The position numbers and the translations under genes were made by a program. Of a stretch of 33,686 nucleotides of DNA, positions 32,410 through 33,686 are shown piece after piece; positions within the stretch are counted from its first letter, which is position 1; each line of letters opens with the position of its first letter. Origin of the DNA: Bordetella parapertussis (lineage in GTDB: Bacteria; Pseudomonadota; Gammaproteobacteria; Burkholderiales; Burkholderiaceae_C); the NCBI GenBank assembly GCA_945890735.1, contig CAMDCZ010000023.1:1-33686 (forward strand). The letters run 5' to 3'. Under the pieces are notes generated by a model. It had not been told where the DNA came from. It ran no database searches and saw only the letters and a program-made list of their open reading frames with translations.

Positions 32410-32615
32410 TTGGCAGACGAGCTCAGGTAAACATAGGGTTGTTGAGCCACCCGCGCGGCCTGGTATTCGGCCTGTGCTTGCCGATCGACCGACTTGTCCC
32501 ACAGCAAGGAACGCCCTTGACGCTGCTCGGCTTCCAGCGTGGGCTTTTGGGCCTTGAGTTGCTGGATGAATGTTTGAGCTTCAGAGGTGTATTCGGGTCG
32601 TGCAAACAGTGACAT
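32406..32615 (-). CDS. DUF3460 small protein
   Basis: The 69-residue protein (MSLFARPEYTSEAQTFIQQLK, then a charged helical middle, then AQQPYVYLSSSAK) matches DUF3460, a short family known from betaproteobacteria. AGAGGA stands about 9 bases before the ATG. Its stop overlaps the scpA start, so it is translationally coupled to the condensin subunit. The function is unknown; a role with ScpA is only suggested by this coupling. Confidence 0.88.
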   Translation of the reverse strand: MSLFARPEYTSEAQTFIQQLKAQKPTLEAEQRQGRSLLWDKSVDRQAQAEYQAARVAQQPYVYLSSSAK

Positions 32616-32658
32616 GTCAGGGGTCCTCTTAGGGGAGCCGCATTCTACCCAGTCAGGT

Positions 32659-33294
32659 TCATTCTGGCATCCAGGCCGTCGGCCATGTCAGGCGACGGCC
32701 CGTGCTTTGCTCAAAAGCCGCCACGTCTTCGAGGTGGTCCATGTCGGTCACGAAATGCAGGTTGTCGCTGGGGAACGCTTTCACATGCTGGGGGTGGGCT
32801 TGTCGCCATTCCTTGCAGCCAAATTCCGCGTCACCTGCCAAGATGGCCAGGCGGGCCTGGTTGCTGAGCATCACGGGGTTGCCTGGTTGTCCCTTGACCT
32901 TGGGAAACACCATGTCTGTGCCAGGTGCACGCTGGGCAAAATGCTGCATGAGTTGCAAGACATCGGCGGTTTCGATCAGCGGCTGGTCGGCCAGGGCCAT
33001 CACCACGCCGTCCAAGCCCTCGGGCAGGGCTTGCAAGCCCAAGCGCTGGGAAGACACCAAGCCGTCGTCGGGTTGGGGGTTGTGTATCAGGGCGAGGGGC
33101 AAGCCTTGCAGGGGTTGCGCGATAGGGTCGGCGTAATGCCCGAGCACGACCACCAGTTGCTGCACACCGGCACCCAGCAGGGCTTGAGCTTGCCGGCGAA
33201 TCAAGGGCTCGCCATCGAGCAACAACAAGGACTTGGGCCGGTGGCCCATGCGCGAACCCGCGCCGGCTGCGAGCAAAACCGCAGCCCAGTTCAT
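32659..33294 (-). CDS. MobA/MocA-like nucleotidyltransferase
   Basis: The 211-residue protein has the nucleotide-binding LLAAGAGSRMG and the following PKSLLLLDGEPLI typical of NTP transferases that act on molybdenum cofactor, with the ALADQPLI motif common in MocA (molybdopterin cytidylyltransferase). Closely related proteins transfer other nucleotides, so the substrate is not certain. The ATG at 33294 shares a base with the metG stop (TGATG). It ends 43 bp before the DUF3460 gene. Confidence 0.85.
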   Translation of the reverse strand: MNWAAVLLAAGAGSRMGHRPKSLLLLDGEPLIRRQAQALLGAGVQQLVVVLGHYADPIAQPLQGLPLALIHNPQPDDGLVSSQRLGLQALPEGLDGVVMALADQPLIETADVLQLMQHFAQRAPGTDMVFPKVKGQPGNPVMLSNQARLAILAGDAEFGCKEWRQAHPQHVKAFPSDNLHFVTDMDHLEDVAAFEQSTGRRLTWPTAWMPE

Positions 33295-33686
33295 CAATGG
33301 ATCCGCATGCCAGGTGTTGCCCCTGGCCAAGGTTTGAGCACGTGGATGCCGGGCTGGGCTTTCTCGTCCGCATGAGAAGCAGCCAAGACCATGCCCTCGG
33401 AGACGCCGAATTTCATCTTGCGCGGGGCCAGGTTGGCCACCATGACGGTGAGCTGGCCGACCAGGTCTTCGGGTTTGTAGACGCTGGCAATGCCGCTGAA
33501 CACATTGCGGGTACGGCCCTCACCCACGTCCAGGGTCAACCGCAAAAGCTTGGTGCTGCCCTCCACGGCTTCGCAGTTGACGATCAGGGCGATGCGCAAA
33601 TCGACTTTGGCGAAGTCGTCGATGGAGATGGTGTCGGCGATGGGTTCGCCGCCGGGGACAGTAGCTTGGACGACTTCTGGCGGCGG
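33294..33686 (-). CDS. metG: Methionyl-tRNA synthetase, C-terminal tRNA-binding domain (5' part outside)
   Basis: The frame is open to the right edge of the window. The visible 130 residues begin in the linker (PPPEVVQATVPGG) and contain the C-terminal EMAP/Trbp111-like OB-fold: TISIDDFAKVDLRIALIVNCEAVEGSTKLLRLTLDVGEG, VMVANLAPRKMKFGVSEGMVLAAS. This domain dimerises and helps MetRS bind tRNA. The catalytic domain must lie to the right. The TTG at 33599 is an internal Leu codon, not a start. The stop overlaps the start of the MocA-like gene. Confidence 0.93.
   Translation of the reverse strand, partial: PPPEVVQATVPGGEPIADTISIDDFAKVDLRIALIVNCEAVEGSTKLLRLTLDVGEGRTRNVFSGIASVYKPEDLVGQLTVMVANLAPRKMKFGVSEGMVLAASHADEKAQPGIHVLKPWPGATPGMRIH

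Overview
The window reads as ordinary chromosome of a betaproteobacterium of the order Burkholderiales, most like Comamonadaceae (Limnohabitans, Rhodoferax or Polaromonas type). The reasons are the gene orders hemA-prfA-prmC-grxD, ubiE-Tim44-ubiJ-ubiB, fmdB-DUF502-aspS and DUF3460-scpA-panB-panC, moderately high GC, and marker families such as the DUF3683 dehydrogenase. This is inference from gene content; no database search was possible. I see no rRNA, tRNA, CRISPR array, insertion sequence or prophage. Coding density is very high, and many gene pairs are joined by ATGA, GTGA or TGATG overlaps.

Layout: 1-543, the 3' part of a lytic transglycosylase gene. 547-4095 (minus), hemA, prfA, prmC and grxD (tetrapyrrole synthesis, release factor 1 and its methylase, Fe-S glutaredoxin). 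4120-8683, a small membrane protein, a 1283-residue FAD/Fe-S dehydrogenase and a DUF971 protein. 8693-12557, ubiE, a Tim44-like protein, ubiJ and ubiB (ubiquinone synthesis). 12558-15529 (minus), the potF, potH and potI parts of a polyamine ABC importer, with no ATPase gene. 15704-18534, fmdB, a DUF502 protein and aspS. 18690-22248, two tandem membrane hybrid histidine kinases. 22374-24491, folE, a DUF429 protein and a GNAT acetyltransferase. 24449-27477 (minus), moeB, ctpA and gpmA. 27557-29788, a rhodanese, grxC, secB and gpsA. 29795-33686 (minus), panC, panB, scpA, DUF3460, a MocA-like nucleotidyltransferase and the 3' end of metG.

The most unusual system is the kinase pair at 18690-22248. 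The two proteins look like tandem duplicates: both have a six-helix membrane sensor, a HisKA region, an ATPase domain and a receiver. They have decayed in complementary ways. The first keeps every ATP-binding box but has Glu215 where the phosphorylated His should be. The second keeps a perfect H-box (His230) but has lost the catalytic Asn of the N-box and most of the G2 box. The simplest reading is an obligate pair in which the first phosphorylates the second in trans. The operon also has a visibly AT-rich, repeat-filled leader, a perfect 8-bp inverted repeat touching the first start codon, and an A9 tract just before the H-box of the second gene.

The rest is mainly housekeeping, with some curiosities: a polyamine importer operon without potG, a hairpin and mini-ORF between potF and potH, a terminator-like hairpin directly before the secB ribosome binding site, a symmetric -10 element between hemA and a small membrane protein gene, and an aspartyl-tRNA synthetase with residues of the non-discriminating type.
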